NCBI GenBank assembly: GCA_022577435.1
Contig: JAKOON010000117.1
Location: 1-64,000, forward strand
Reading direction: 5' to 3'
DNA from: Embiotoca jacksoni
Lineage: Eukaryota > Chordata > Actinopteri > Embiotocidae
Length of the DNA: 64,000 bases
Below, piece by piece: positions 10,691-22,089 of this stretch. The translations under genes and the position numbers were made by a program. Below the pieces are notes generated by a model. It was not told the DNA's origin. It made no database searches and was given only the letters and a program-made list of their open reading frames with translations. How positions within the stretch are numbered: position 1 is the stretch's first letter; each line of letters opens with the position of its first letter.

Positions 10691-11784
10691 TGCTGCAGCC
10701 TCCAGATGTTGGCCTCTGGCTGCAGAGATTTCTCCCATCCAGCCACCACAGCATCACGGAGGTCCATCCCGGTGTGGGGTCATAAAGCCGGCCCGGTCGG
10801 CGTTAAGTTCAGGCAAAGTGGTAAAATGTTGGAAGAAAACAATTGAATTCACTGGAGGACAACCACAACAACCGTCTCGTCCCCACCAGTATGTCCACAC
10901 GTCTGGTTGTCCGTCCGTCCTCTTCTGCACTCACACACACAGTCACACTATGGAAATGTCCGCCGCTCTGCTCCTTCATTATTCATATTTCAGTAGCCGC
11001 TGAATAATCAGATTACAGCTGATGAACACGCTGAATTATTCAGGAGGCTGTGATTGGGACCTGGGATGCGACCCCGGGGGGCTCTGAGGTGGAAGGGGGA
11101 CCGGAAACGGGATCCTCGGGGTGCCGGAGCTCCTTCCACTGTCTCACCGCCGCTTCACGGCGCGGCGGCCGGGAGGCCCGACGACGCCTCTCACCGTTGA
11201 CACACACTCGACTGTTGAAGATGCATCCAGCTCTTATTGTTTTTATTTTCAACACTAACATCTGTGACCTCATGTTTGTCTCTTCTTCTGCAAACAAAAA
11301 CTGGGTTCATTCATCCTGTCGGTCTGGTAGTTTTCACTTTGTTCTGCTTCATCGGCTGCTTCCTGAGTCCCATATTTCCCGTGTTTCAGACAGCACAAGG
11401 TTGTCTTTGGTTCATTTCAGCCCAGCTGTGACAGATGCTCCTGCTCCGCTATCACGCTTGTTTTTGTGATGGACATGCGAACTTTATCAAAATCCCATCA
11501 TAGCAGTCAGACTTTAACAGATTCAAAAAAACAAGATTTGAATCGTTTTGTGGTTCTAATCACATATTAGTTTACAAATCATCTGATTCCAATCAGGTCT
11601 GAACAGAAATCTGATTTTGACTGACAGTCTGAATTTTTGTTGTGACACTCCACTTTGATCCTCTCGCAACATTTGAGGTAAAAGGAAAAAGAATGTGATT
11701 TGGAGCTCGGACATTTCTTTTTAATGTCTCTCCTTCTTCTTCTTTGTTTTGTGGGCGGAGCTTTAACGCCTCCAACTCTTTGCA
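10691..11784. other. Non-coding, GC-rich patch 11060-11210
   Basis: A CpG-rich patch at about 11060-11210 is the only compositional feature. The frames open through it carry no recognisable domain. The rest is unique. Confidence 0.45.
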
Positions 11785-11970
11785 GCTCAGTCGATGTGAC
11801 ATATCTTCCGCTGCAGGGGATTGTGGGTCAGAACAGCCAGAGTAGCGTGCTGAGCTGCAGACTCGATGTAGTAGGACATGCTGGTTCTTTTGTCATACTA
11901 TATTTAACATACTGTACACTGGGGCATACTAAATCTTTTTCCGGCATACTAAACATTACGGTGGTCTGGA
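11785..11970. repeat. Probable dispersed repeat with 'catact' motifs
   Basis: The phrase 'gggattgtgggtcagaac' is followed by repeated CATACT/ATACTA words (11895-11955: 'tcatactatatt', 'gggcatactaaat', 'ggcatactaaac'). I associate this style with an abundant fish DNA-transposon-like repeat. The hydrophobic open frame starting at 11700 runs into it and is not treated as a gene. Confidence 0.5.
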
Positions 11971-12518
11971 TACAGCGGGAGTCTCTGTCCATGGTGCTGA
12001 TCCTCCAGCGGCCATCAGCACTCTCTCAGGTCGGACACCAACTGAAGGTTTCCGAACTGTTGCAGGACACAGAAGCTGCAGACCTTCACGTCAAGGAAGT
12101 TGATCGGCTGATCGAAGTCCCGTAAAAAAACAAAACAAAAAATAAAAGTATGAATTCAACATTAAAACAGTCTGATTCCTATTTGTGTTCGTGTTCTCCT
12201 CCCTGCAGCTCAGAAACATTTTCAGTCTTCAGCCAGCAGCATGCGGTCGCATTTTAAAGGCACCGTAGCGTGTTGACGGATGTGTTTGTGAAGACGAGCT
12301 TTGTCTGTTCAGCTCGTTTTTGTTTTCCGACTTTAGTTTTCTGCTCCGAGTCTCCTGATTTCAGACTTTGACAGACGAACTGGGTCTAAACCGTCGTGAC
12401 ATTCAGAGGAGGACGAGTGGCGAGCTTCGGCCAGAGAATCCAGCTGGATGTGATTAAACCCGCGTGACCCTGAGCGGCTCCAGAGAGGGCGGGGGTGGAG
12501 GTGTAGTGATGAACCGGG
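11971..12518. other. Non-coding stretch, nothing recognised
   Basis: Unique sequence with a CpG-containing segment (12380-12480). No supported gene. Confidence 0.5.
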
Positions 12519-12550
12519 GCAAAGGAGGGGGGTGGGGGTGGGGGGGCAAA
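12519..12550. other. G-rich potential quadruplex
   Basis: At least four runs of three or more G sit within about 32 bp ('aggggggtgggggtgggggg'), which fits an intramolecular G-quadruplex on the plus strand. Confidence 0.6.
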
Positions 12551-12611
12551 GGTCAGCCAACAACACCAGGACCCTCACTGCACCACCTGCTCACCTGCCA
12601 CCTGACTGAGA

Positions 12612-12614
<3 letters not shown>

Positions 12615-12670
<56 letters not shown>
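12615..12670. repeat. (GT)n microsatellite
   Basis: GT run of about 56 bp directly followed by 'agggggacag'. Confidence 0.98.
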
Positions 12671-12673
<3 letters not shown>

Positions 12674-12938
12674 GGGACAGAGAGACAGACTTTAACTGTC
12701 CACCAACAACAGTGTTTTAGTTTTAGTCTGTAAAATGTAAATAAACAGCAAATCTTCTGGTTTCAGAGGCGCAAACATGATTTATAAGGTGTTTTTTTTT
12801 TTTAAAAGAGACATGACAGTAAATGTACCATTAAATCATTAAAGTCCTTTCATACGTGTACAAATGCTGTTTCTATCACAGCCGCTGCACTTCTGTGGTG
12901 GAAAAAATCTATTCAGCAGTGCAGTCTTAACTAATAAA

Positions 12939-13066
<128 letters not shown>

Positions 13067-14712
13067 GCTGATCTAGAAATCCCAACAGGAACTCGAGGAG
13101 TTAACCCGAACGTTCAGGTAGAAGCTTTGGAAGTGCTTTTTAAACCCTGAGTTTTGTCTGCGGGGCTGCAGCGGCTCCCAGCTGACACCCGACAGGAGGT
13201 GGAGAGGTGGACTTCACCTCGAACAGGTCGACCGCTAATCACAGGGCGAACACGGACAGACAGACAGCCACTCACACCGAGGGTCAACCGGAGTCACACA
13301 TCAAGCTAACGTGTCTTTATCCTGCAGAAGAATTACAGACCGCCGGCAAAACCTCTGAACCTGCTGACGCACCAGTTTCTCACCGCTGCTGCACCTCCTC
13401 CTCCTCCTCCTCCTCCTCTCAGGCCTTTAAAGGCCGCTATGATTCATTAGGAGAAGTGGTCGTTCAGTCTGATGACCAGATTGGACTTTCTGGTCTCATT
13501 TAAGTTGAAGGAGACTTGATTTCAGGACCAATCAAGGAAAACTTAAACAAGAGCGAATGTCAGTATTTAATACTGAAAGCTGCAGAAACAAGTGAACACG
13601 GGAAGCTGCCTCCAAACACTCGCCGTGTTTGTTTCCTTCTTACTGCGTTTTGTTGTTGTTGTCGTCTGATCCGACTGACTGTGTGTGCTTCCTTATCGTG
13701 TGTGGTTAGCTTAGCACTGTTAGCAAACACAGCCTGGGTAAATACGATGAGGATTGTCGTCCAGGTTGAAACAGCAAAGCCGGCAGGAGGAGAAGGAGGA
13801 GAAGGAGGAGAAGGAGGCGGTGCTCCGATTCTGTCTGAATAGAAACACTCATACAAAGTGCATTTAGTGCAGCTGAACTGTGTGGTCACGTAAACTATGT
13901 CGTCCATTCAGGTTCGAAATATAAACAGAATCAGACCGACGTTAGTAACGAGACTTCCTGAAGTAAAACGTGATGTGAATGTTGATGAAAGTGTTGCTTC
14001 CTGTTTGGGAAGGAGAAGAGATGAATAACAAGCGAGACTTCTCCTGTCTTTGATTTAGTTTTAGAACATAAAAAGACAGAAAAATATTTCCTGCAAAAGT
14101 TTGAAAAAAGTGATTTAGATTTTTTTTTAAACTGAAAAAAACTTTGAACAGTCAAATATTTTTGTTGTAATAAATTAGAAAGAAATGACGAAATGGTTTC
14201 AAACAAAGTTGAATTGGTTAAAAGGAATTTTCATAAATAGCATTATTTCTCATCTGTTATTTACCAGTTTGATATAAATAATATAAATACAAACACTGTA
14301 AATGTCTTTAAAACAAACATTTCATTAATATTGTTGAACTCTTTATCTCCAGCGTTCATTATAATCTGCAGGTGGGTTCACCGTGAAAACAACATTTCTT
14401 TCAACGGATTTTGTTTTTCTTCAAAAATATTAGAAGAAGCTGTAAAAATGTTTGTGCACATTTATAAACCCAGAAATTAAATCTAGATATCATCCACCGG
14501 ATAAATGTTTATGTTTGGATACTTTTTTTCAATTATCCATTGATATGTTTTCAGTGTGAAATTTCAGCACGGCAGCAGAAATATCACGTGACTTATTTAC
14601 AGGAAACATGATTACTCACCGACAGCCAATCAAAACTCCCGGTTTCCATCCCGACTGCAGCGACCGTCGCTCCCACGTTACCGACGGCAACATCAAAGAA
14701 CCGCGTGGAGTC
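13067..14712. other. Non-coding stretch with two short trinucleotide or hexanucleotide runs
   Basis: A (CTC)n run (13396-13418) and a GGAGAA run (13787-13817) are present. The segment 13930-14580 is AT-rich and unique. I found no gene signal. Confidence 0.45.
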
Positions 14713-15055
14713 GGAGGACATTAGAGATGTTAGAGACACTGGAGGCACTGGCGACGTTGGAGACACTGGAGACGTTGGAGACAATGGAGACGTTGGAGAC
14801 GTTGGAGACGCTGAAGACATTGGCGACGTTGGTGACGCTGGAGACCTTGGAGACGTTGGAGACGTTGGAGACGCTGGAGACGTTGGAGACGCTGGAGACG
14901 CTGGAGACACTGGAGACGTTGGTGACGCTGGAGACGCTGGAGACACTGGAGACGTTGGAGACGCTGGAGACGTTGGAGACGCTGGAGACGTTGGTGACGC
15001 TGGAGACGTTGGTGACACTGGAGACGCTGGAGACACTGGAGACACTGGAGACGCT
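14713..15055. repeat. 9-bp minisatellite (TGGAGACGY)n
   Basis: About 38 tandem units of nine bases, mostly TGGAGACGT or TGGAGACGC, with TGGAGACAC, TGGTGACGC and TGGCGACGT variants. Because the unit is a multiple of three, all frames stay open on both strands (GDVGDAGD on plus, SPTSPAS on minus). That periodicity explains the long apparent proteins of 140-150 residues, so I do not call a gene. Variant units are interspersed, which fits unequal exchange or slippage. Confidence 0.95.
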
Positions 15056-15353
15056 CAGAGGAGAGTCAGGCGGCAGAATCGATGTCCGTTGGAGAGAGGA
15101 GGAGCGAACGTCTCCCCCGACCGCCGAGCCTGAACTAGGTCAGCCGTCCAAACCTCCTCCGGGAGAGACGGCCGTTGTCAGATACTAATCAGTGCATCGG
15201 CTGAAGGGCGCGCTTGATTCGGGAACCCGCGGGACCCTCGGAGGACGACTCCACCCGCCCGTATGCAGACAAACGCTCACGGACAGAGTTTACTGTCAGA
15301 GATGCTGAAGTCTCGCTGATAATCAAGTTCAATGTTCAGACGCTGACGTGTGT

Positions 15354-15356
<3 letters not shown>
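15056..15356. other. CpG-rich flank of the minisatellite
   Basis: Unique CpG-rich sequence (15060-15260) between the minisatellite and the CA tract. No recognised gene. Confidence 0.45.
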
Positions 15357-15402
<46 letters not shown>

Positions 15403-15407
15403 GCACG

Positions 15408-15462
<55 letters not shown>
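15357..15462. repeat. (CA)n microsatellite with an (ACGC)n core
   Basis: A CA tract of about 106 bp. At 15397-15412 the unit shifts to ACGC for about four repeats and then returns to CA. Confidence 0.97.
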
Positions 15463-15464
<2 letters not shown>

Positions 15465-15687
15465 GGTTCTTTGGTGTTTTGGTATCAACCAAACAAAGCG
15501 AGTTGGGAAGTTCCCGTCTGAGAAAATAACCGCGATGATGTCATTGTGATGTCATCAATGCATCAGGACTCAGGTACTTGGGGAATTTGAACTTAACAAT
15601 ATTTAAAATGATCCAACAAAAGTCTCTATTCATGTTTCTTCATAAACTTTATTTGTATTTATTTCTATTGATATCTGAACACTGAAG
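15463..15687. other. Unique sequence
   Basis: Contains 'gatgatgtcattgtgatgtcatc' (15534-15556), a short direct repeat of a TGATGTCAT-like word. Nothing else is recognised. Confidence 0.4.
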
Positions 15688-15700
15688 GGGTCAAAGGTCA
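15688..15700 (+). promoter_or_regulatory. DR1 nuclear-receptor site
   Basis: GGGTCA-A-AGGTCA is a DR1 with one permitted change in the first half-site. It lies about 150 bp before the AGGTCA array at 15847-15887. Confidence 0.45.
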
Positions 15701-15846
15701 ACAGAGGCAGCTTTGCAGTAAACACGTTACTCTGACTTTGAACTGGCAGCAACACATTTTATTTCAACTCTTGAGATTAGATTTTTTATCTTCGAGTAGA
15801 AAATGTATCGAATCAAAATGCCACAAACATCAGAGACAGAGCTGAG

Positions 15847-15887
15847 AGGTCAGAGGTCAAAGGTCAGAGGTCAGAGGTCAGAGGTCA
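15847..15887 (+). promoter_or_regulatory. Six-copy AGGTCA array with 1-bp spacing (DR1 array)
   Basis: AGGTCA half-sites lie at 15847, 15854, 15861, 15868, 15875 and 15882, always one base apart. The second spacer is A, so 15854-15866 is the perfect DR1 AGGTCA-A-AGGTCA; the other spacers are G. It can also be described as a 7-bp tandem repeat (AGGTCAG)n. Whether selection or slippage made it cannot be told from one sequence. Confidence 0.55.
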
Positions 15888-15899
15888 GCGCGATCAATC

Positions 15900-17152
15900 T
15901 GTACTCAGTCGGCACGACGACGAGCGATGAGCCGACGACCGGCTGGTTCTGTCTCTGAAAACAGTCCCAAAGATGAAAATGATTTGAGCTTCAGTCGCTG
16001 CTGGTTAGCACGCAAAGCATTCTGGGATACTCGGACCTTCATACAATTCAAAACGGGAGTTCCTAAAACTTAATTGTACAATTGTTGTGAACGAGGAAAT
16101 CAGAGACCAAAAGTTTTTTTTTTTTTTTATATACCTGATTGACTTGTTTTTGGAGCCTCAAGTGGCCATTTGAGGAACTGCAGTTTAAAAATAAAGTCTT
16201 CAAACAGCTAGTTTTTAACACAAGCCGAAGCTTTGACTTGTTGTTGTTGTTGTTGTTGTTTTAACAAGGCAGGTTCTACTTTAGTTGCATTATGGGAACT
16301 GTTGGATCCAGTATAATTGCAGTTTGTTCTATATTAAGGGACCAATTACGCTGAAATATCTTCAGTTTTGACCCTTTTTTCTGACTTTAATTTGCATTTT
16401 TATCGACATGAAATATTAAGCTTCAGGTTTTAGTTAATTAAAGTGTGTGGACACTGATAAGGTGAGTCATTTAAAAAAAAATACCGTATCTAAAAAGTGA
16501 AAGTACAAACCCCCAAAAAGTTTTTCAAAATCACGAGCACATAAAAAACTTAAAAACTGACAGATTTGATTGCTTATTGTTTCTGAACATACCAGATATT
16601 ATTTACATCATCACATTAATGCTTTAAAGTGGTGATTTTAATATTTGTTCTTTAAAAACGTTCCTCGAGTGCCGCTCTGTCGTCGACACTCAAACCTGAG
16701 ATGTTTAAAACAGCGTCGACTGCGATGGATCATCTTTCTGAAGTTTTCAAAAATCTCTGCAGGTTGTAAAGAAAGAAATCTTAAAGAAGGAACCAAATCT
16801 GCAGCACTGAAGCCTGAAATAGTAAAAAAAAAACATGGAGTTCGGTCCTTTTAAACGATGTTTAGAATTTAATCTGGCTTCAGATCCGAAGAGGAAGTCG
16901 TGTCACGCCGACTCTCGTCTCCACGTTTTTATTCCTCGTCCCGCTCGTTATCGAAGTAGACCGAAGGCTTCCTTCAGGGAGAAATAAATTGAAATTTTCT
17001 TTTTTTTCCTTCTCTTTCTTTTTCTATCCTTTAAGTAAATCAGAGATCACTGGAAAAAACCCCGGAGACTTCGTAATAATCAAATTACTCTCGGCTGATG
17101 TGAAGTAGGGCTGATAATCGGCATCGACGGGGGCTCGAGGTCTCCCTGGAAA

Positions 17153-17153
<1 letters not shown>
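15900..17153. other. Non-coding stretch with a repeat fragment and (TTG)n
   Basis: A dispersed fragment 'gagcctcaagtggccatttg' (near 16154) recurs at about 26130. A (TTG)n run occupies 16238-16260. The rest is AT-rich unique sequence without a gene. Confidence 0.5.

Positions 17154-17244
<91 letters not shown>
17154..17244. repeat. (CA)n microsatellite
   Basis: Uninterrupted CA run of about 91 bp. Confidence 0.98.
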
Positions 17245-17246
<2 letters not shown>

Positions 17247-17329
17247 ATCTAGGACATTTATAATTTTTTTAATGTCATTGCATGAAAAACTAGTTTTGCC
17301 TTATTTCTTAAGTACTTGTGACATGACAT

Positions 17330-17410
17330 GTATTCTGGGCTCAAGCCCCGCCCATGACTGAAATTCAAACCACACGATTACAGAAATTTGATTGACAGGT
17401 CTGTTAATAA
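17330..17410. repeat. Fragment related to Family 1 (TGATTGACAGGTCTG)
   Basis: 'tttgattgacaggtctgt' (17387-17404) is identical to the start of the Family 1 3' half at 3837 and holds the PBX-MEIS decamer at 17389-17398. It is preceded by 'caagccccgcccatgactg'. Similarity stops after the motif. Confidence 0.45.
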
Positions 17411-17419
17411 AAGAACGCA

Positions 17420-17700
17420 GTGGACCACTTTTTTTTCTTTTCCTCCACTTTTTCCTCTCCACCTTTTAGCTCCTTCTCTCCCTCATCTTTTGATCTGATT
17501 TTTATGTTTTGGTTTTTCTATTTTTCCTCTTTCTTTCCTTTCCTTTTTCCAACCTTCTCCTTCATTTCCTGCATCCTTACTTCCTGTTCCCTCTTTCCTC
17601 ACCTCGTCCTTTCCGTCCTCTATCCTCCTATTTCCTTCATTTCCTTTCCTCCTCATCTTCCAAACCTCCTGATTTCTTCCTTCATGTCCTTTGATGACTT
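17420..17700. repeat. Pyrimidine-rich low-complexity tract
   Basis: About 280 bp are dominated by T and C on the plus strand (TCCTTTCC, CCTCC and TTTTCC words). The minus strand is correspondingly purine-rich, and open frames in it are low-complexity. Confidence 0.8.
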
Positions 17701-18740
17701 TTTTAATATTCGTATTTGCAGCTTTGATGCAAAGTTTAACCACTTCTACTCGAGATCTCAATGACACATATGATCTATTTAAATTAATATATTTTCACCA
17801 AAATCCATCTGTAAGTTTGTCTTCAAAGTCCTCCTTTAGTTTTCAATATCTGTGGAGTTGCTGAGCCGGTTTCCACCAGACGAGCGTCTCCTGGTTCAGT
17901 TTGAAGCCTCGTGTTGAAGCTCTGATAAACTGCATACCTGGAGCTTCTTTTTGTGGAGTTTTTTTTTGTGATGGAGTCGCTGGTGTCGGAGCTGCTGGCA
18001 GATGGTGCCGTCTGTTTTCATTTATTTTGAGTAAAGGTTAAACAGCAGCAACAAAAATAGAGCGAACCATCTGCTCGCACGCAGCGTTTGAAGCGATGAT
18101 ACAAAACTATACGTTCAGACCTTCACTGACACGAACACGCCGGTTAAAACTGCTGCTTCCTACCAACACGGCATCAACATGAATACATCAGTGGAATAAT
18201 TAGAAATATTTAAAAATAACATGACCAAATATGACTTTAACTGGCTAAAAGAAAAGAGACGACTCCTAAAAACTTGTGTTTGACTTCCTATAAACCAACA
18301 GGAATCGTTCGTCTCAACAATTACCGGTTAAATGGTGAAATCACGGAAGATAATGAGGACGAGAACAATCAGGGGAACGTGCACCTGCGCCGTGTTTTGA
18401 TTGGCCGATCCGCCGCTCTGCTGCCAGGTGAAGCTGCTTCTCACACAGATTACCTTTTTGTGTTTTTGTTGTTTTCTCTCAAAACTCTTCTTGTTGCTTT
18501 TGAAATCAGCGAAGATGCAGCCGTCATCGTTGGAAGTCTCAGTCAGTAATTTGATCTATTTTTTTTCTGCATTTGGGAACAAAAATGAGGAAGCTTGAAG
18601 AAGAAATCGAAAAAAACCTGATATTTTTCAGTTGGGTTTGTTATTCGTCTGAACACACTGGTGTTAAACTCTACTGTTACAATCAGACTGTTTCCAAAGC
18701 TTCAAAATAAAAGTACTCTTTTTTACTCCTTGTCCTGTTA
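17701..18740. other. Non-coding unique stretch
   Basis: No repeat or gene is recognised. Nothing supports exons here. Confidence 0.45.
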
Positions 18741-18810
18741 TCAATCAATCAATCAAACTTTGTTTATAACGCCCTTTTCATACATTTTGGTGCAGTTCAA
18801 AGTGCTAAAT
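18741..18810 (-). mobile_element. 3' tail of a SINE/LINE-like retroposon
   Basis: Read on the minus strand it gives 'gcaccaaaatgtatgaaaag', then 'ggcgttataaacaaagtttg' and a (ATTG)n end at 18741-18754. This matches the general teleost retroposon tail in which a 'tgtatgaaaggtgctatataaataaag' core leads into ATTG or TTGA repeats. The upstream body may extend towards 18990 but is not clear. Confidence 0.6.
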
Positions 18811-18813
18811 AGA

Positions 18814-18823
18814 TGATTGACAG
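18814..18823 (+). promoter_or_regulatory. PBX-MEIS/PREP decamer TGATTGACAG
   Basis: Exact decamer beside the retroposon tail. It may belong to that element's body. Function is inferred from the motif only. Confidence 0.3.
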
Positions 18824-18989
18824 ACCGATAATAAGACAGACAGCTGTAGACCAGAGAAATACAATACATCTAAGAACAACTTCAAGACAAAATGAAAACC
18901 AAATTAAAAAAAGACCATTTAAAAAAACACTTTGAGACCAACGCACACAAGACAAGAGATGATAGAAATGTAGAATAACAATGAGAGCG

Positions 18990-19400
18990 GTGAAACACTG
19001 AAATAAGGACATTGAAATGTATTAAAGAAATAAAAGCTGTAATAATGAAATTTAAAAAAAAATGATAAAGTTTTTTTTTTTCTTTTTGTTTCTACTTTCT
19101 CTTGTGAGACTGTTTTGTTGTTTCCTGTCGCCTTTTGTGACTTCGCATTGAGTAATAGTTTCTTTTTGTGTGTGGATTTTTGTTTTTTAATTCTCTCGTT
19201 TATGTCCTTTAGTTTTATTGTTTCTTTTGCCAAAATTTCTTTTGCATTGATTTTTTTTTTATTTATTTTTTTTTTAAATTCCTTTTTGTTTTTTTTTCCT
19301 GTATATGTTTGCTTTTATATTTTGATAATGTTGCCTATTTTTGATAACTCAAGATTTAAAAAAAGGATTAAAGATTAGTGTGACTGCTTGTGTTTTTTGC
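18990..19400. other. T-rich low-complexity stretch
   Basis: Strongly T-rich on the plus strand, with homopolymer runs at 19071-19081, 19251-19275 and 19290-19300. No gene is supported. Confidence 0.6.
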
Positions 19401-19720
19401 AACAAGTCCTCCAACCTAAATGACCATTAACTCTTTAATAGTGTGAATGACCCTTTAATAGTGGTTGATTATAAGTCAAAACAGTATAATTAACACTTCC
19501 TCCTCTGATCCAGTTTCCTCCCTGAACTTCTCTTCTGGTTTTCCTCTAAAACCACCATTGTTGTCTTTTAATGTCTCTTCTTTCTCCTCTCTGTTGTTGT
19601 TGCCTTTTCTCTTCCTGCGCCACATTATCGCAGCACAATAACAGACATGCTGCTGGAAGTGGAACAAATTGCTGTTTTAATGGGATTATTTTCAAAATGG
19701 TGCAGTGAACTCTCTCTTTC
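19401..19720. other. Unique sequence
   Basis: Short direct repeat 'ctctttaatagtgtgaatga' / 'ccctttaatagtggttga' (19430-19470). Nothing else recognised. Confidence 0.4.
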
Positions 19721-19721
19721 T

Positions 19722-19757
19722 TCCTCCTCCTCCTCCTCCTCCTCCTCCTCCTCCTCT
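19722..19757. repeat. (TCC)n microsatellite
   Basis: About 36 bp of TCC triplets. Confidence 0.93.
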
Positions 19758-19858
19758 TCTCCTTCTCTGTTGCCTAGATGGATTCAAATGACAATCCAAT
19801 CACACAAACTTCATCCCACCTTGTCTTTTTGTTGTTTCTGCTGATAGACTTCAGGCTG

Positions 19859-19862
<4 letters not shown>

Positions 19863-19952
<90 letters not shown>
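19863..19952. repeat. (GT)n microsatellite
   Basis: Uninterrupted GT run of about 90 bp. Confidence 0.98.
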
Positions 19953-19953
<1 letters not shown>

Positions 19954-20814
19954 AACACGTTGCTTCAGGACGTCTCCAAACTGATTTTTCAGAGAATCGA
20001 AGTGAAAATAAAAATCCATTAAAGAAGTAAATAAGTTATTTTTCTCATTGAGACCCCACCCCCCCTCTCCCTCCCTCCCTCCCAACACCCCACAGACAGC
20101 CGTGCCTAAACCCGTCTTAATCTCCTAATAAGATTATAAAAGTTAGAATTTGTTTGTACACGCGGTAGCTACAGATAATTACACGTCTCGTCACGTCGAG
20201 GAGCCGCCCGGATCGACTCGTCTGTCTGCGAACGGAGGCGGCGAGGATTTCAGAGTTCACCTCATGTTGTGAGGAGATGCTGAAGAGCAGATCGACCGCC
20301 GAGGACGCTCACTTCCTTCTCCGTCTCCCGTTTCTTTTTTGAGGATTGTGCTCACTTCCTGTCAACTTCCCACCCTACTTCCTTATACCTGACACCGTTT
20401 TGAAGTCGGGGTGGACGGATGGGTCCACAAAACACTGGAGACCGCTGTTGGTTTCACATTTCAAACCAACGTGGTTTCTTTTAACCATCACATGACTTTT
20501 ATTGTTTGTTTCTTTTCATAACCTTTTACTAATTCAACCCATGATCTTCCCTGTGAGGTTTTTCCTCCTCCTCACGCACGCCTGGTTAAATATTCACGTC
20601 ACTTCCAGAGCTCAGAACACATCTCTTTACTTTCAGCCTTTAACCAGCTCTTGAAGCTCTCGTTCTACTTTTCTGCACTTCAACCAACGTGCCTTTAAAA
20701 TGCATATTGCTTTATTTTTTCATTTGAACTCTACTTGTGTTTAATTTTATTTATTTTTTATATCTTTTAAATATACATTTTTATGTGGAAAAACTATGTG
20801 TAACTTTCTTGCTG
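19953..20814. other. Non-coding; C-rich patch and CpG patch
   Basis: A C-rich (ACCCC/CTCCC) patch at 20054-20092 and a CpG-rich unique patch at 20160-20260 ('cgtctcgtcacgtcgagg'). The rest is AT-rich. No gene. Confidence 0.45.
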
Positions 20815-20880
20815 GAAAGCACTTCAAGCTGCAGTTTTTGTATGAAAGGTGCTTTACAAATCAAATGTTGTATTAATACA
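20815..20880 (+). mobile_element. 3' tail of a SINE/LINE-like retroposon
   Basis: 'aaagcacttcaagctgcag' is followed by 'ttgtatgaaaggtgctttac' and 'aaatcaaatgttgtatta'. The same core order as at 18741 (minus) identifies a retroposon tail. The body is not recognisable upstream. Confidence 0.6.
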
Positions 20881-20884
20881 AAAA

Positions 20885-22089
20885 TATTTCCTTAACATAT
20901 TCAGACATTTCAGAAAAGGGAGATTCGTCCTTTTTCTTTTTTCACGTGAAGGAAGGAAGCAATCATTTTAAAGGTCCATTTTCTTGTCTATGCAAAGTGC
21001 CCGACCCTTTTACATAAACACTATACATTTTGTATATTATATATACATATATATATAAAAGAGGCTATGATTTGAAATGCACTAGGCGTAATTCAAGAAT
21101 GTCTCCCGGGCTACAGCAACAACACCCGGTTCACAGTCTATCAGTTCACATCAAAAAGAGACCAATTTTACACAGAGACTTGTGTGTCCACATGTCCTTG
21201 AATAATAACAACATCAATATTCAATGTTTCCATTACAGCCTGCAGCGATGAGATTCAGATGCAGCCGAGGCGTCCTGCGAGAACGACGGAAAAACTGCTC
21301 AAACGCCACGTTACAGATAATTTCATGGAGAAGGAAAACTAAAAGAAGAAGCTTACATGTCAATGTTTTCTTCCTATTCATTGAGGCTGACAGCAGAGGC
21401 TGCATATTTCATTCATTAATTAAAATGGGAAGAAACGGTCAGAACGGAAGTGTTTCACTCTGAACTGGTCGATGATCGCGTCAAGAAGGAAGAAATATCG
21501 ACTCAACTGTCGATTCATTAAATAAACACCATTCATCATCACTGTTGTCCTTTTAGTCTTTAAACTGGACGTCAGACAGCTGATGATGTCAGCGAACATG
21601 CTGCAGTTAAAAAAACAAAAACGTTCTCAGTCTCTGCAGCAGATGTTAAATCTGGCTGCAGCTTCCACTCAGACAGAGGAGCAGGTCCAACACGGGTGGA
21701 GGGTGACGCCGTCCGGCTGCCGGTCGCTCCGGTTCAACGGATCGGGTCGAGATCAGGACGCCGTGCAGGTGTTCGTTGGTTTGAATCCAAAACTACTCGC
21801 TGATCTCAAGCAGGTTTTTTTTGTATTTCGTCTGATAACTGCAGACAAATGTCAAAATGAAGAAAACTCCAACCAGGAAGTTTGCAAACTGATTTGTGAA
21901 TATCAGCAATGTGAGCAGCTGTCCAACAATCCAACGCACACAGGAAGTGGAAATACTACTCACAGCTCACGAATCGATTTGATCATTAATAATACTTATC
22001 AAAATCAGAAGAAGATCTCCAACTCAATGGGTTTGTTTCCAAAGACAAAAGAAATGTTTTTAACGCCGTCTGTTGGACCAACATGTCCC
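20885..22089. other. Non-coding; contains a 171-codon open frame of chance length
   Basis: The frame 21583-22098 is the longest in the window outside low-complexity sequence. A frame of this length is expected about once or twice by chance in six frames of 64 kb. Its translation is Q/N/S/T-rich with no domain, and I see no splice or promoter context. The block 21080-21460 is unique and could be a CNE. Confidence 0.4.

Noticed and set aside
11700..12125. 141-codon frame with a hydrophobic, signal-peptide-like start
   Set aside because: The frame runs into a probable dispersed repeat with CATACT words, and the hydrophobic start comes from T-rich sequence.
14593..15188. Long open frames on both strands (about 140-153 codons)
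   Set aside because: They are produced by the 9-bp minisatellite unit, which has no stop in any frame.
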